Shown here in pieces: positions 33,726 to 45,361 of a stretch of 64,000 nucleotides of DNA; position 1 is the first letter of the stretch, and every line of letters starts with the position of its first letter. Both the position numbers and the translations under genes were made by a program. The notes beneath the pieces were generated by a model, which saw only the letters and a list, made by a program, of their open reading frames with translations, did no database searches and was not told where the DNA came from. Origin of the DNA: Antilocapra americana (lineage: Eukaryota; Chordata; Mammalia; Artiodactyla; Antilocapridae); NCBI GenBank assembly GCA_007570785.1, contig ML664183.1:18771368-18835367 (forward strand), given 5' to 3'.

Positions 33726-35325
33726 TAGAAACAGCACTACTAACTGATTAAAGTTGTCGTGGGAGGTAAAGTACATTGTTCCTCTTTGATTAGAGCATCC
33801 TGCCAGGGTATGCTATTATAAGTTAAAATGTAAAGTGTGCTGAGTTATGGATTCCCTTGGCCTTCAGATTAGCTGGAGCTCTGGGCCATTGGTCTCTCTC
33901 TGCAGACTTATCCACTTACTCCAGATGTTGATAGGTAGGTAGCATCATATTCTACTTGTGCCATATGTTGATAAAAGTCTGCAGTTAGGCTTTACAGACT
34001 TAGGTAATTCCCAAAACAGTATATCACATGTTAGCTACTCTACTGACTTGCATGTAGTAATTGCAACATAATGGATTTTGTCTCAAATTCCTTTTAGAAC
34101 ATTCCATATTAAAACATTGTTTTATACCATATAAACACATACATGTTTTATCAGAGTACATCCTTTAAAATACCACATTTCCCCAGAACTTAAAACGAAT
34201 CTAGAAGGTTGGGAAACTAGATATTTATGGTAGATTGAGTATCATTGACAAGAAAGTTTATGTTCTTAGCAACACTGTTTCAAACAAAATACTTATCTCT
34301 ATGTTATTCATTTAGTGTTGAATGATGTAGATTTTGGAATAAAATTATTGTCCATACTCCTGTCTGCTTGGGGAATAAATGTCTTGACTTCACCTTTATA
34401 TTTATTTTCTGTAAATCTCCAGTATTAAGTATTTATCAGCAGATTTTTTCCTTTTATTTTATTATTTCTCATGAATGATGGAGCTGTGCATCAATTAAGC
34501 TGTGTTGTTAATAAGTGTCTTGCTCCAGTAGAATTATGGAATATAAATGAAAGTTGAATTTTGTTAAAGACAGAGCTTTTATATTGTGTACCAGTTACAT
34601 TGATACATTATGGAAGGATTTTACATTATCAGCAATACTTATAAATCAGGTTCTCTATAACCAGACAACACTTGTATTTATTTAAAATGTGAATATTTAA
34701 GATTATACTACTAGTTATAAAAACATTGTTTTCAGAGTGTCATCATGTTCTACTCTTAGTAAGATAAGCTCACAGTGAAATTAGTTTAAGAAGATAAATA
34801 ATTATGATTTTGTTACTCTTATATATCCTTCTCTAAACACATCATCTGTGTTTATTACCAATTTTATAGTTTACAATGGGGCATAGATAAAACTATTCTT
34901 TTCTGATGATGAAGAATATTTTTTCTTATTTTATGTTTACTATTCCTGTGTAGGCTTCAGCATTATTTTCATTTCAGTGAGTAGAAAAAAATTAAAAAAA
35001 TAAGGAACTGATGAACACTTAGTTTTCATTTCCCTTTTCCTCATTCTGATCTTTCCATTCATGAGTCTGTCTTGTATTAAAGAAAAAACAAATTGTGGTA
35101 TTTCAATTAGAATATTTCTGAAAGATCCTCTCGGTTAAATCCATGCATATATTTTGAATGGCATTAAAACTGTGATTGAAGTAATATAATGTGCCCATAG
35201 TTGTCTTCTAAGTACGTCTTGGTTGGAACAGATCTGGGTGTTCAGAAATGAAGTTGGTATGAATTGTTCTGGAGGAAAATAATCCAATTTCCAGTCCTTG
35301 TATTTCTGGACTTTATAGTATTTCT
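33726..35325. other. No gene or repeat recognised
   Basis: About 1.6 kb of AT-rich sequence without recognisable features. Confidence 0.5.
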
Positions 35326-35327
35326 GT

Positions 35328-35584
35328 AGTTCATAGTAATGCTTCCTAAGGCCGAGTTTACTTGGCATTCCAGGATGTCTGGCTCTAGGTGAGTGATCAC
35401 ACCATTGTGGTTATCTGGGTCATGAAGATCTTTTTTGTATAGTTCTTCTGTGTATTCTTGCCACATCTTCTTAATATCTTCTGCTTTTGTTAGGTCCATA
35501 CCATTTTTGTCCTTTATTGTGCCCATATTTGCATGAAATGTTCCTTTGGTATCTCTAATTTTCTTGAAGAGATCTCTATTAGAG
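35328..35584 (-). mobile_element. BovB LINE fragment (linker region)
   Basis: Antisense BovB between endonuclease and reverse transcriptase. The minus-strand frame at 35242-35526 reads MGTIKDKNGMDLTKAEDIKK, then KKDLHDPDNHNGVITHLEPD. Both ends are missing and there is no tail, unusual for a 5'-truncated LINE, so it is probably a remnant of a larger, deleted copy. Confidence 0.88.
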
Positions 35585-35614
35585 AGCTGGTATTAGTTAA
35601 AAACAATTTTTAAT

Positions 35615-35630
35615 AGAAAGCTTGAAAAAA
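35615..35630. repeat. TSD of the SINE dimer, left copy
   Basis: 'agaaagcttgaaaaaa', repeated exactly at 35951-35966. Confidence 0.92.
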
Positions 35631-35950
35631 GTGAAAGTGACTCACTCGTATCTAACTCTTTGTGACCCCATGGACTATACAGTCCATGGAATTCTCCAGG
35701 CCAGAATACTGGAGTGGATAAACATTCCTTTCTCCAGGGGGTCTTCCCAATCCAGGGATGGCACCCAGATTGAACCCAGGTCTCCCAACCTGTAGGTGCA
35801 TTCTTTACCAGCTGAGCCACCAGGGAAGCCCAAGAATACTGGAGTAGATAGCCTATCCCTCCTCCAGGGAATCTTCCTGACCCAGGAATGGAACTGGTGT
35901 CTCCTATATTGCAGGCAGATTCTTTACCAGCAGAGCTTCCTGGGAAACTC
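35631..35950 (-). mobile_element. Dimeric Bov-tA SINE
   Basis: A complete reverse Bov-tA (35631-35830, head 'gctgagccaccagggaagcc') is followed directly by a second, partial reverse Bov-tA (35831-35950, head 'cagagcttcctgggaaac'). One 16-base TSD encloses both, so they inserted together. Confidence 0.92.
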
Positions 35951-36197
35951 AGAAAGCTTGAAAAAACCAAACCAAATGCCACAGATAATTTCTGGATTCA
36001 TTAATTGCTGTTGAGGTTCCTTTTTTATCAACTTGCCAGTGAAAAAGTCACTGGTAAATTTCATGTGTTTATTTCGCCCTTAAGATGTATTAATTTTTTA
36101 ATATGTTATAATTTAAGATATCTTCACTTTTGTAAAATGAAGATTAATATTCTTCTTATTAGACATATTAAATATTAGAAGTTCTGTTTTCTGAAAT

Positions 36198-36288
36198 GGG
36201 ATTACCTGGTAGTTCAGAGTCCGCCTTCACTGCGGGATACCGTGATTCGATCCCTGGGTTGGGAAGATCCCCTGGAGGAGAAAAAAAG
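36198..36288 (+). mobile_element. tRNA-head-only Bov/CHR SINE
   Basis: Head 'attacctggtagttcagag', B box 'gattcgatccctgggttggg', then straight into an A run. The BovA body is absent, so it is either an early-terminated Bov-tA or a CHR-type monomer. Confidence 0.8.
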
Positions 36289-36329
36289 AACTTAGTGTCA
36301 ATTCAGCCATCAAGCATCTGAATTCTTAC

Positions 36330-36440
36330 TCTATGGATTTGTTCAGTCATTACTGAGAATCTCCTTTGTGCCAGAAAAGTGCTTGGAGGGAGAACTGCAA
36401 AGATGGAATAGCATATAATATTGGCCCTTAAGGAACACCG
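36330..36440 (-). repeat. Possible L2 LINE end
   Basis: 'tcctttgtgccagaaaagtg' and 'ggcccttaaggaacaccg' resemble reversed L2. Weak. Confidence 0.35.
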
Positions 36441-36441
36441 T

Positions 36442-36958
36442 ACCCCCAATACCCAGCACTGGAGTTTGGGATACAGATGATTATTTCTGAGTTCAGTGAT
36501 GGAGATATATAAAACAGTGTTATGAGAAGGTATGTACTCCAATCTAGAGGATGGATTGAGGGGTGGAGAATAGGTTGAGTTCAAAGACTTCTTGGTAAAG
36601 ACAATACAATTGAGTTTAACTCCCCCCCCCCTTTTATAAACACTTTAGTTCTTCATCATCACCTCATGCAGATGCTGATTTACCACCCTCTCTTTCCATT
36701 TTGTATGTTCGTGACTTTTTGTGGTGTTTTTCCATAAACAAGGAAATTTGGAGTAAACACTGTATTGCCAGTTCGTCTTTTAACAGTAACTCTAAAATGC
36801 CATTGCTGTTGTGTCATCAATGGAAGAAGACAACACTAACAGTACAGTACAAGGGGGTCTTAATTTTCAATTAATTAAGTTACCTAAAAAGTAAAGGGGG
36901 GAGGAGAAAATCATTCCAGGCAGGAGAATAGAATACTCAAATAGAAAGATGAGAACAT
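36442..36958. other. No gene or repeat recognised
   Basis: Unassigned. Contains a C run at 36622-36631. Confidence 0.45.
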
Positions 36959-36961
36959 ACG

Positions 36962-37172
36962 TTTAGAGAATTTCAGACAGTAAAGCGTCTGCCTACAATG
37001 CAGGAGACCCAGATTGGATACCTGACTTGGGAAGATTCTCTGGAGAAGGAAATGGCAACCCACTCCAGTACTCTTGCCTGGAAAATCCCATGGACAGAGG
37101 AGCATGGTAGGCTACAACCCATGGGGTCGCAAAGAGTCGGACACGACTGAGCGACTTCACTTTCACTTTAAC
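36962..37172 (+). mobile_element. Bov-tA SINE
   Basis: Slightly decayed head ('cagacagtaaagcgtctgcc'), body 'caacccactccagtactc', and a well-preserved end 'gtcggacacgactgagcgac'. CpG sites in the end suggest a fairly young copy. Confidence 0.94.
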
Positions 37173-37174
37173 AT

Positions 37175-38410
37175 CCATGAAGCTATAATGTAGGTGCAGG
37201 TAGCCTAGAGGGACAAGTTGGAGCCTAGCACGTGAAGAACCATATGTCCTATGCTAAATAATTGGGTTTCATCAGAAAGATATATAGATAGCCATTCAAT
37301 GGTTCTAAGAAGGAGAAGGATATATTGGGGCTGCATTTTAATAAAAACACTCTAAAATAGTCTGTAAAAGGGATTGAAAGAGGGGAGAGGAATGGAAGAT
37401 TTGCCAAGTGAGAAATAAAAAGCATGTGATCCTATATCATGGCAGTGAGAATGGAATACTATAGATGGATTTAGTTTTATCAACTGGACATTGTAAATGA
37501 AGTTTATATGGGGAAAGGAAGGGGTCTAGGAAACTGCCCAGTTTGACTGGCTAGTTAGAGGTGATAACCGCCTAAGAATTGAAAGATAAGAGAATAGGCA
37601 GGGAAGGGGGTATTTTAGATGTAGAGCCATTTTCTGATGTGTTAAGACAAATTCTGTGTTGAATGTGTATATCACAGATCTTAACATCTGAATTGAGAAG
37701 GCACTTAAAATCATTGGGTCAAAGATCTCTGTCCTCTAAGAACTTGAGGGAGTAAGATATGGGTAATAAACACAAAAAAGATACATATTGAAATATTTTT
37801 GAAAGTTGCATTTTTTAATAATTAAAATTTAAAGTACAGTTCCACTTGCACCTTAATCAAAACTACACATATGAAAGTCCTTGAGTTTGGGAGTTTTGTT
37901 CATGGTTCCATACCCAGGGTCTGTGTGCACCAGAGCCTAGTGGATAACTAATCCTTAGGTAACATTTGTGGAAGGAAAATGGAATGAAGAATAATGTGTA
38001 TCAGTGTAGGAGGAAAAACCTCAACAATCCTGGAAGAGGTACAGATGACTCATACAAGAATGGGTTTTGACTAGTAAGTAGCTTTCCAGGAGAAGAGGAG
38101 AGAAGGTCAACAACCATGGTTGTCCATGGACAGTGAGGATGCAGTGATCATGGTGAAACCGAAAGCAGCTATAGGGGAAGTATGGCATGTTCATGGAGTG
38201 CCTTGGAGGTCGGTGGGATTTAGCTTTGGTGTAAAAACAGTAAGTATCATGATTTGTGACAGTGAGGAGTACATTACTAATAAATGCAAGAATAGCTATT
38301 ACTGTTTCCTTGAACTCTATCTAAATTTCTTTGTTTTCACCTGTAGAATTCAGAAAATATCATGGGCTGGCATGGCCTTCTGGGAGGCATTCCTTCCTCT
38401 GCTCCTTCTG
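37175..38410. other. No gene or repeat recognised
   Basis: About 1.2 kb unassigned. The frame at 38120-38530 (+) runs into BovB and has no domain. Confidence 0.45.
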
Positions 38411-38414
38411 TTTG

Positions 38415-38692
38415 TTGTTATTGTTCAGTCGCTCAGTTGTGTCCAACTTTCCAACCCTATGGACTGCAGCACATCAGGCTTCCCTGCCCATCACAATCTC
38501 CCAGAGCTTGCTCAAACTCATGTCCATTAAGTCAGCGATGCCATCCAACCATCTCATCTTCTGTCATCCCCTTCTTCTCCTGCTTTCAGTCTTTCCCAGC
38601 ATCAGGGTCTTTTCCAATAAATAACTCTTTACATCAGATAACCAAAGAATTGGAGTTTCAGCCTCAACATCAGTCCTTCCAATGAATATTGC
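38415..38692 (-). mobile_element. BovB LINE 3' end
   Basis: Antisense BovB terminal region from 'ttgttcagtcgctcagttg' to 'agtccttccaatgaatatt'. Confidence 0.93.
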
Positions 38693-38699
38693 TAACAGG

Positions 38700-39410
38700 C
38701 AGGTCTTTATAGTGTAAGGCAGGAAAATATTGTTCTTGTAGGGTCCCTGGCTGAGTCTGAAAAGTAAATAAAGACAAATTAACAGGAAAAACAGCATACA
38801 GTTTTATTTAATATACATTATATATAACGTGGGAGCCTTCATAAAGAAATGAAGACCAGAAGGAACAGTTAAAACCTGAGTATTTCTGTGCTAGGGTTAA
38901 TGAAGAGAGAGCAAGCGTTCAGAACTGTGATGGGTCCACGACTATGAGGTGCATGTAGTAAAGCTTTACTCAGTAAAGTAACTGAGTAACTGAGTAAAGT
39001 AACTGAGTAAAGCTTAGTAGGACCTGTTTGCTAGGTCTTTTCAGCATCACTTTATCTTTCGAGATAAGGATTACTCCAGATTTAGGGAGGCGCCTTTCAC
39101 ATGAGGGTTTTATGAGCTATTTCAGGGGAAAAGGGCAAAGGAACAAAGGTCAACATATCCATTCTGCTTCTGCTGTTTTCTGAAACTCCTTCAACTTAAA
39201 ATACTCAGTATGCCACAGTACCATATTTTGGATTAGCTTGTTGTGAACCGCATCACTAGTTTTACAGAGTCCTGCCCCATTACCCAGTTTCCCTTCAGGA
39301 CTCTCCTCTTTATGCCAGCACTCTTGGAGAATCCCTTCCTTCAGAAAACTATCTAGATATTTCCCTTGGTCCAGACTTATCCAATGTATACCAACTCCTG
39401 CCATAAGTAA
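38700..39410. repeat. Unclassified old repeat, LTR-like
   Basis: The passage 'ggctgagtctgaaaag' ... 'cagttttatttaatatacat' ... 'gtgggagccttcataaagaa' has the feel of an old LTR or ERV-related sequence, but I cannot name the family. An 84-residue minus frame (39150-39404) has no recognisable domain. It contains an inverted pair at 38961-38974 and 39002-39015. Confidence 0.35.
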
Positions 39411-39414
39411 TATA

Positions 39415-41500
39415 AACTTTCTTTAAAACCCAGAAAACCCACAGATATGTATTAATATTTATTAAGCTCCTAGGACAAGAACCTAAAGGTATGAATTCTG
39501 TAGAGGATGTCAAAGATAAACTATACTCTTTCTATATTATGATTCCATATAAGGAGGGACTTGTTGAGAAAGTGAGGCTAGAGTGCTGAATAAATTTGTT
39601 TTCTAATTTAAATGTGCTTAGGGCATTTTCCCAGGTTTGTTTTTCCAGTGAATAATTTTATTGCTCTATTCATATTTATAATATTTATTGAGACTTTTTC
39701 TTTTATGGGCAGATTGTTTTCAAATGCTTTCAGGCTGAATTTTGCAGTATGACTTTCAGTCCGTGAATATTCAGCTGCAATGTAAGCATTTTGTTTCAAT
39801 AGTGACATGTTATGATTGTACCTTTCTTAATGTATTTCTGTCTTTGTAAAAACTGACACCACCAATGCTGATCACTAAGTGACTGAAAAGATTGTTTCTC
39901 AGTATGTATCTGCAGTGAGTGTGCTTTGCATCTCAGGTGCTGTGTGCCACCTGTTGACATCTCTGCCTCTGATATTCTTCCCTATAAGTTTGTGTTCCTT
40001 TAGCCACCTTTACACTGTCAGTCTCTATGTGGCTATAGTTTCTAGCCATAACTAGGAATCCTGCATTTTGCATTATATGCATTTGGTCTTGTTTGGTGTG
40101 TCCTGGTTTTCCATAACTGGAAATTCATTGCTTATCAAGGTCAGCAATTTTGGCCTATCTGTGAACATTCTGTATAATTGCCTTAGAAAAATAAGAAAGA
40201 AGTTGTGTTACTTTGTGACTGCTTTGTGTCCAGAAAACAGTTAGCATTCTAAACAAAACTTCTATAGGGACAATGGAAAGTGTCACAAACCTAAGCACAG
40301 GAGATAAAAAGAAAAATACAGCCTTTGAACTTCAAGGTCTTATTATTTAGCTCATCTGCCTTACCATCATTTGTTCACCTTGAACTATACTCCAAGGGAA
40401 AATAGAAGATGGAATGAGAAATGTCTCATGAAACAAGAAACAAAGAGCAAAACCCTGTGCCTATTTATGTAATCTGACCTATACACAATAGTGAAAAGAG
40501 AAAGGATAAAAAACACTTTATGTATTTACTAAAGATAAATTACTATTATACACATGAATTGTATTCCTAGTAAGTCAAACTTATAGATTATTAACTGGAG
40601 AATAGTGTTATGTCTTTAAGTTATAATGTTATGTCTTACTAATTATTCTAGAAACAACCTAGATGCTTTAAAAAAAAAGCATTTTCAATACTAAGAAATT
40701 GAAGGAAAAACTTTTTCTTATTTCCTAGTTATTTTACAAAGAAAACCAAAGCCATATGAAAGGATTCTTCCCTGAACAACCCAGGATAATCGATGTTTCA
40801 CTGTGTTCTTTTTCATACCTCGCCCAACCAATCACATGCCAACTTCACAAGCAATGAACAAATGTTTGTGATGGCTTTGTTCCTAAGACAAGGCAGTTCT
40901 GACTATAAAACCTTAACTCTCTTCCTTAAGGGGCTTTTGTAAATATCATTATTTGCATCATTAAGAAATAAAGTGTTAAATTTCCCCCAGTCGAGTGACA
41001 TGATGTGGATTAATTAATTGCTGCTGTGTTTTCAGTCCTCTAGACATTAGTTTTTCAGTAATGGTCAGAAACAAGTTTCTTTACTAAAGAGGTCTTATTT
41101 CTTCCATATGTCATCAGAAATAAATCATGAGTTAATAATTGGATAGGTATCCTCTAACTTCTTTTATGATTCCTCCTCTTCCTCTCAATTTTCCATCTGC
41201 TTATACTTCCCAGGGCTTTTTCTTTCATCCTTTGCTCTTCTGCTTCTTCCTCCTCATACTTTCTGAACCCCATTTCTTAAACTGTTATTCTTAGTAAATG
41301 ATTCCTAGGTGGATTCTTCACTCATTATTATCTCTAACTGGGTCCCCACTCCTGAACTCCTGAATGCCTATCTGCAGCTTGCCTGGGGGCATATTGTAAT
41401 ACCTAAAAACACATGTTTAAATTGAAATCAACATTTTGTCAAATCTGTCACACCATCTGCTTTTCTCTGCTTGTGAGCTGTGCCATTGACTTCACAGTAT
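39415..41500. other. No gene or repeat recognised
   Basis: About 2.1 kb AT-rich, without features I trust. Confidence 0.5.
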
Positions 41501-41519
41501 ACCAGGGTTTAATCCTGGG

Positions 41520-41541
41520 AGATTTTTTTTTTTTTTTTAGT
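41520..41541. repeat. Poly-T tract
   Basis: A run of about 18 T, possibly the remnant of a retroposon tail. Confidence 0.8.
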
Positions 41542-41649
41542 AACACCTTCATCCACATCCTTTTTCCCAATTTATAAAATCAGTTTTCATTGGTTAGCCT
41601 GTTCTTTCAGACTGCTTTACATTTCTCTTGTCCTACTGTTGTCTCTTTG

Positions 41650-42130
41650 TTGTTGTACCATATGATATTCCTCCTGTCAGTTTCTCTTCCAATACAGTCC
41701 TCTATAATGCAGTCAGATTTATTTTAATGAAGCACTATATGGATCAGATGAATGGCTCCCCATTGCCTATTGTTGTTCAGTTGCCAAGTCATTTCCAGCT
41801 CTTCTCAACCCATGGACTGCAGCATTCCGGGCTTCCCTGCCCCTGCCTATTGCTAACCCCTACGCCAAAAAAAATACTCTTTCACATTCCTCCAAACTCT
41901 GTCCCCACAAATATCGACAGTTACAAGGTCGTGATCTCTGACATTTAAATATCTGCTTCATAACTGCTTTCAACCAATGAGCTTGCATCCCTCTCCTCCC
42001 TCCTCTCACCCCTCTTCTCTCCACCAGCCAAGCAGAACTACCTGCTTGCCATGCAAATGGCTTCTGATCATTTTCTCCTTTCTCTGAACCAGAAGGCAGT
42101 TGTTTGCTATAGAACTGTTGGTCTTCTGAC
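41650..42130 (+). repeat. L2 LINE remnant
   Basis: 'gcagtcagatttattttaatg' and 'gaatggctccccattgcc' are L2 coding/3' landmarks in order, continuing after a small BovB scrap with 'ttctccaccagccaagcaga'. Strongly diverged. Confidence 0.55.
41770..41845 (-). mobile_element. BovB LINE 3' terminal scrap
   Basis: 'ttgttgttcagttgccaagtc' to 'gcagcattccgggcttccctg', only ~75 bases, nested in L2. Confidence 0.85.
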
Positions 42131-42241
42131 CTTTGGCCTTATTCTCAGAAGCTTCTTCTCAGCTGGTACTAATTGGTTGACTCTTGTGATTTCTTGAGGG
42201 CCCGTTTTCTGTTTTGCTATAGACTTTCAGATTTCTCCCTA

Positions 42242-42451
42242 GCTTCCCAAGTGGGTCAGATGGTAAAGAATCCACCAGCAATGCAGGAGACCAAAGTTCA
42301 ATCCCTGGGTTGGGATAACCCCCCTGGAGAAACAAACGGCAACCCACTGGAGAATTCCATGGGCAGAGGAGCCGGACGGGCTATTGTGCATGGGATTGCA
42401 AAACGTTGGACGTGACTGAGTGACTAACACTTTGACTTGGCCCTTTCCCAC
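42242..42451 (+). mobile_element. Bov-tA SINE
   Basis: Head 'gcttcccaagtgggtcagat', B box 'agttcaatccctgggttggg', a shortened BovA body, and a 3' tail to 42451. Exact 11-base TSD 'atttctcccta' at 42231-42241 and 42452-42462. Confidence 0.94.
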
Positions 42452-42464
42452 ATTTCTCCCTACC

Positions 42465-42955
42465 TTTCTGACCTTGTTTTCTGTGAGGATGCCCCATGTC
42501 CCCTTTCAGACCATGATGGTAGTATTGTGGCAATAACCAAGATGCTCCGTCCACTCTCTAAACTATTTTGAGTCATGGCCCCTCTGAGGGCCGGCTTTCA
42601 TAGGTGTGGGGCCAATGGAATCACACAGGGCTTGGAGCTCAGAAGAGTCCATTGCGTGCACTTTATTGCTCTGTGCCCACTATCTTGAAATTCTCAATAA
42701 TTTTACCTTGAAGTTTGTATAATTAGAGTTCGATGTGACAGTGAAACCACTTGGAGCCTGGCTGATGAGTGACCCCACCTCTTCTGGCCTTCCCACATTC
42801 TGAGAGCTGGCTCTGGGTCCCTCACACCCCTGGCCCCCGCATGTCCTTCCCTCTACACTTCCCACCGCTGCCTACAGTGGGAGCCTGGGCATGTACATGT
42901 ACGCTTGCCATTCCAGTCACAGACTCTCAACACCATGGTGATTTGATGGGGCTCA
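42465..42955. other. Unassigned, possibly part of an old split repeat
   Basis: 42580-42740 ('ggccaatggaatcacacagg', 'tatcttgaaattctcaataa') looks like a mammal-wide repeat I cannot name. Text like its expected continuation is at 43545-43610. 42770-42900 is C-rich. No gene seen. Confidence 0.35.
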
Positions 42956-42961
42956 GCTAGG

Positions 42962-43122
42962 AGGATGATCTTTTTTTAACTTTTAAAAATATTTTTATGT
43001 ATTTGCTGCACCAGGTCTTGGTTGTGGCATGGGGTATTTAATTCCCTGAGCGGGGATTGAACTCAGCCCCACTTCACTAGGAGCGCAGAGTCTCAGCCAC
43101 TGGGCCACCAGGGAAGTCCTCC
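42962..43122 (-). mobile_element. CHR-type tRNA-derived SINE
   Basis: Reverse element: 'tgctgcaccaggtcttggtt', B box 'gggattgaactcagcc' and head 'ctgggccaccagggaagtcc' at the right. A cetartiodactyl SINE family, older than Bov-tA. Confidence 0.82.
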
Positions 43123-43124
43123 AA

Positions 43125-43660
43125 AAGAGTCTCTTGTCCACTCCCTGTCCCTATGCAAGCACCTCACATATTCCAGCTAAAAGGTTGCAATGAATCTTAT
43201 ACCGTGGGTTGGTAGGGTGGACTTGTGGCAAGAGGAGATATCTGAATTGAGTTCTCTGAGTCTGGCTGGGGTACAGCACGTAGATCCAACAGCTGGCAGG
43301 AGGGGATGGGGCAGGCAGCCAGTGACTTGCCCTAGTGTGGTCTTGGTCCATGGGGTAGGCAGTGCAGGGGATTATAGGGACTTGTACTTTCCTGGAAACA
43401 TCCCTGTGTTTAAAAGAATACAAGGTAAAATAGCAAATAAGAAACATATGACAAGTGGAGAGAGGAAAGAAAGAGTTTAATATTTTTCTTCTTTTTTTTT
43501 TCTTTTAGAGTTTTATATTTTAGTAATCTTTAGTGAACTTTTGCCCCTGCATTTTGAACAAGAAGACCTTGTTCTGGGCCTTGCAAATTTTTTCACTAGT
43601 TGGTCTTGGCCCATTTTTCGGTTGGATTACATGTTTTATACCTACTTTTGTGCTGTACCC
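43125..43660. other. No gene recognised
   Basis: Moderately GC-rich sequence at 43190-43380 with frames on both strands (43151-43447 -, 43190-43480 +), no domains. Followed by a T-rich stretch at 43485-43505. Confidence 0.4.
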
Positions 43661-43670
43661 CAATTCTAGG

Positions 43671-43887
43671 CTTCCCCGATGGTTCAGCGGGTAAACAATC
43701 TGCCTGGGTTCAATCCCTGTATTGGGAAGATCCCCTGGAGAAGGGAATGGCTACCCACTCCTGTTTTCTTGTCTGGAGAATTCCATGGACAGAGAAGCCT
43801 GGCTCAGGCTGCAGTCCATGGGGTCACAGAGAGTAGGACACGACTGAGCAACTTTCACTTCCATGCTTAGCTACTAAACTACAACAA
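43671..43887 (+). mobile_element. Bov-tA SINE
   Basis: Head 'gcttccccgatggttcagcg', an internally shortened B-box area ('gggttcaatccctgtattgg'), BovA body and tail. TSD 'aattctagg' at 43662-43670 and 43888-43896. Confidence 0.94.
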
Positions 43888-43994
43888 AATTCTAGGCTTA
43901 TTTCCCAAATGCAGCACTTCCCATAGAGTATTAGAAAATTGCCTAAATACCCAAAGCAAAGCAGGATAGTGCTACAGTAGTGGTTAAAAATTCA

Positions 43995-44620
43995 GAAAAC
44001 TAACATCATGGCTTCCAGTCCCATCACTTCATGGCGAATAGATGGGGAAACAGTGGTACACTTTATTTTTTTAGGTTTCAAAATCACTGCAGATGGTGAC
44101 TGCAGCCATGAAATTGAAGACACTTACTCCTTGTATGACCAACCTAGACAACATATTAAAATCAGAGACATTACTTTGCCAGCAAAAATCCATCTAGTCA
44201 AGGCTATGGTTTTTCCAGTAGTCATGTATGGATGTGAGTTGGACTGTAAGGAAAGCTGAGCACCGAAGAATTGATGCTTTTGTTGGAAGACTCTTGAGAG
44301 TCCCCTGGATTCCAAGAAGATCCAACTAGTCCATCCTAAAGGAAATCAGTCCTGAATGTTCATTGGAAGGACTGATGTTGACTTAAATACTTTGGCCACC
44401 TGATGCAAAGAACTGACTCATTTGAAAAGACCCTGATGCTGGGAAAGATTGAGGGCAGGAGGAGAAGGGGATGACAGAGGATGAGATGGTTGGATGGCAT
44501 CACCGACTCAATGGACATGACTTTGAGTATACTCTGGAAGTTCGTGATGGACAGGGAGGCCTGGCATGCTGCAGTCCATGGGGTCGCAAAGAATTGGACA
44601 TGACTAAATGACTCAACTGA
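43995..44620 (+). mobile_element. BovB LINE 3' region
   Basis: Sense BovB beginning within the coding text MASSPITSWRIDGETVVHFIFLGFKITADGDCSHE (read from 44008) and ending at the 3' terminus ('aatgactcaactga'). Possible short TSD around 'attcag' at 43990-43995 and 44624-44629. Confidence 0.92.
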
Positions 44621-44647
44621 AGAATTCAGGTTTTGAGCCGGACTTTT

Positions 44648-44822
44648 AAAAGTGAAAGTGAAAGTTGCTCAGTTGTGTCTGACTCTTTGCAACTCCATGA
44701 ACTGTTGCCTGCCAGCCTCCTGTGTCCATGGAATTCTCCAGGCCAAAATACTGGAATAGATAGCTGGAACAGGGAATCTTCCCAACCCAGGGATTGAACC
44801 CAGGTCTCCTGAATTGCAGGCT
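44648..44822 (-). mobile_element. Bov-tA SINE lacking its tRNA-head end
   Basis: Reverse Bov-tA from the 3' end through the B box 'gggattgaacccaggtctcc', cut before the head. MIR sequence follows directly. Confidence 0.9.
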
Positions 44823-45254
44823 ACCAGATTTCAATCACAGTTTTGCCATTTATCAGCCACTATCTGAGTAACTATTCTTTTTTCTTTTTTTTTCCCCTTT
44901 TGTCTTAGTTTCTTTATCTGTAACATCAGAATATTATTCCAACAACATAAAGTTTTTGTAAGATTAATAGAGACAAGACCAGTATTTAGCCTATAGTAAA
45001 TATTCAAGCATTGCAATTCTAAGTAGCTTTTTGAACTCTGCAAGTTATAGTTCAATAAGCTGAACTCCATTTAGTTTAATAATACATTCATCCCTTGTGG
45101 CAAAAATAGAAATAACTACATGATTTATATATTTTTCAAATTCTTTCAAAAAAGCTAAAATTTCTTTCAGCATTGTTAATTTATCATTACACAGTTGCTT
45201 CTACTATATTATTATAATGCTTACCACATGCTCACTGGTAAACCCTTATGTGCT

Positions 45255-45360
45255 ATAATTTCTTTATAAATAAGTAACATCTTTGTTTCATTAATCTTTG
45301 TATTCCCCACAGCAACTATTAGATAACAGATGCTCAATATATGTTTATAGAATGAAGTGA
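45255..45360 (+). repeat. Possible L2 LINE end
   Basis: 'tttgtattccccacagcaac' followed by 'gatgctcaatatatgtttat' and 'agaatgaa' fits the L2 3' terminus. Confidence 0.5.
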
Positions 45361-45361
45361 T

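Larger units (their letters stand above)
43966..45025 (+). repeat. MIR SINE in three pieces
   Basis: Pieces at 43966-43994 ('gctacagtagtggttaaaaa'), 44622-44647 ('gaattcaggttttgagccgg') and 44823-45025 ('tttcaatcacagttttgcc', 'gtttctttatctgtaacatc', 'gcctatagtaaatattcaag') are in MIR order. They are separated by a BovB (43995-44620) and a Bov-tA (44648-44822). Confidence 0.75.
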
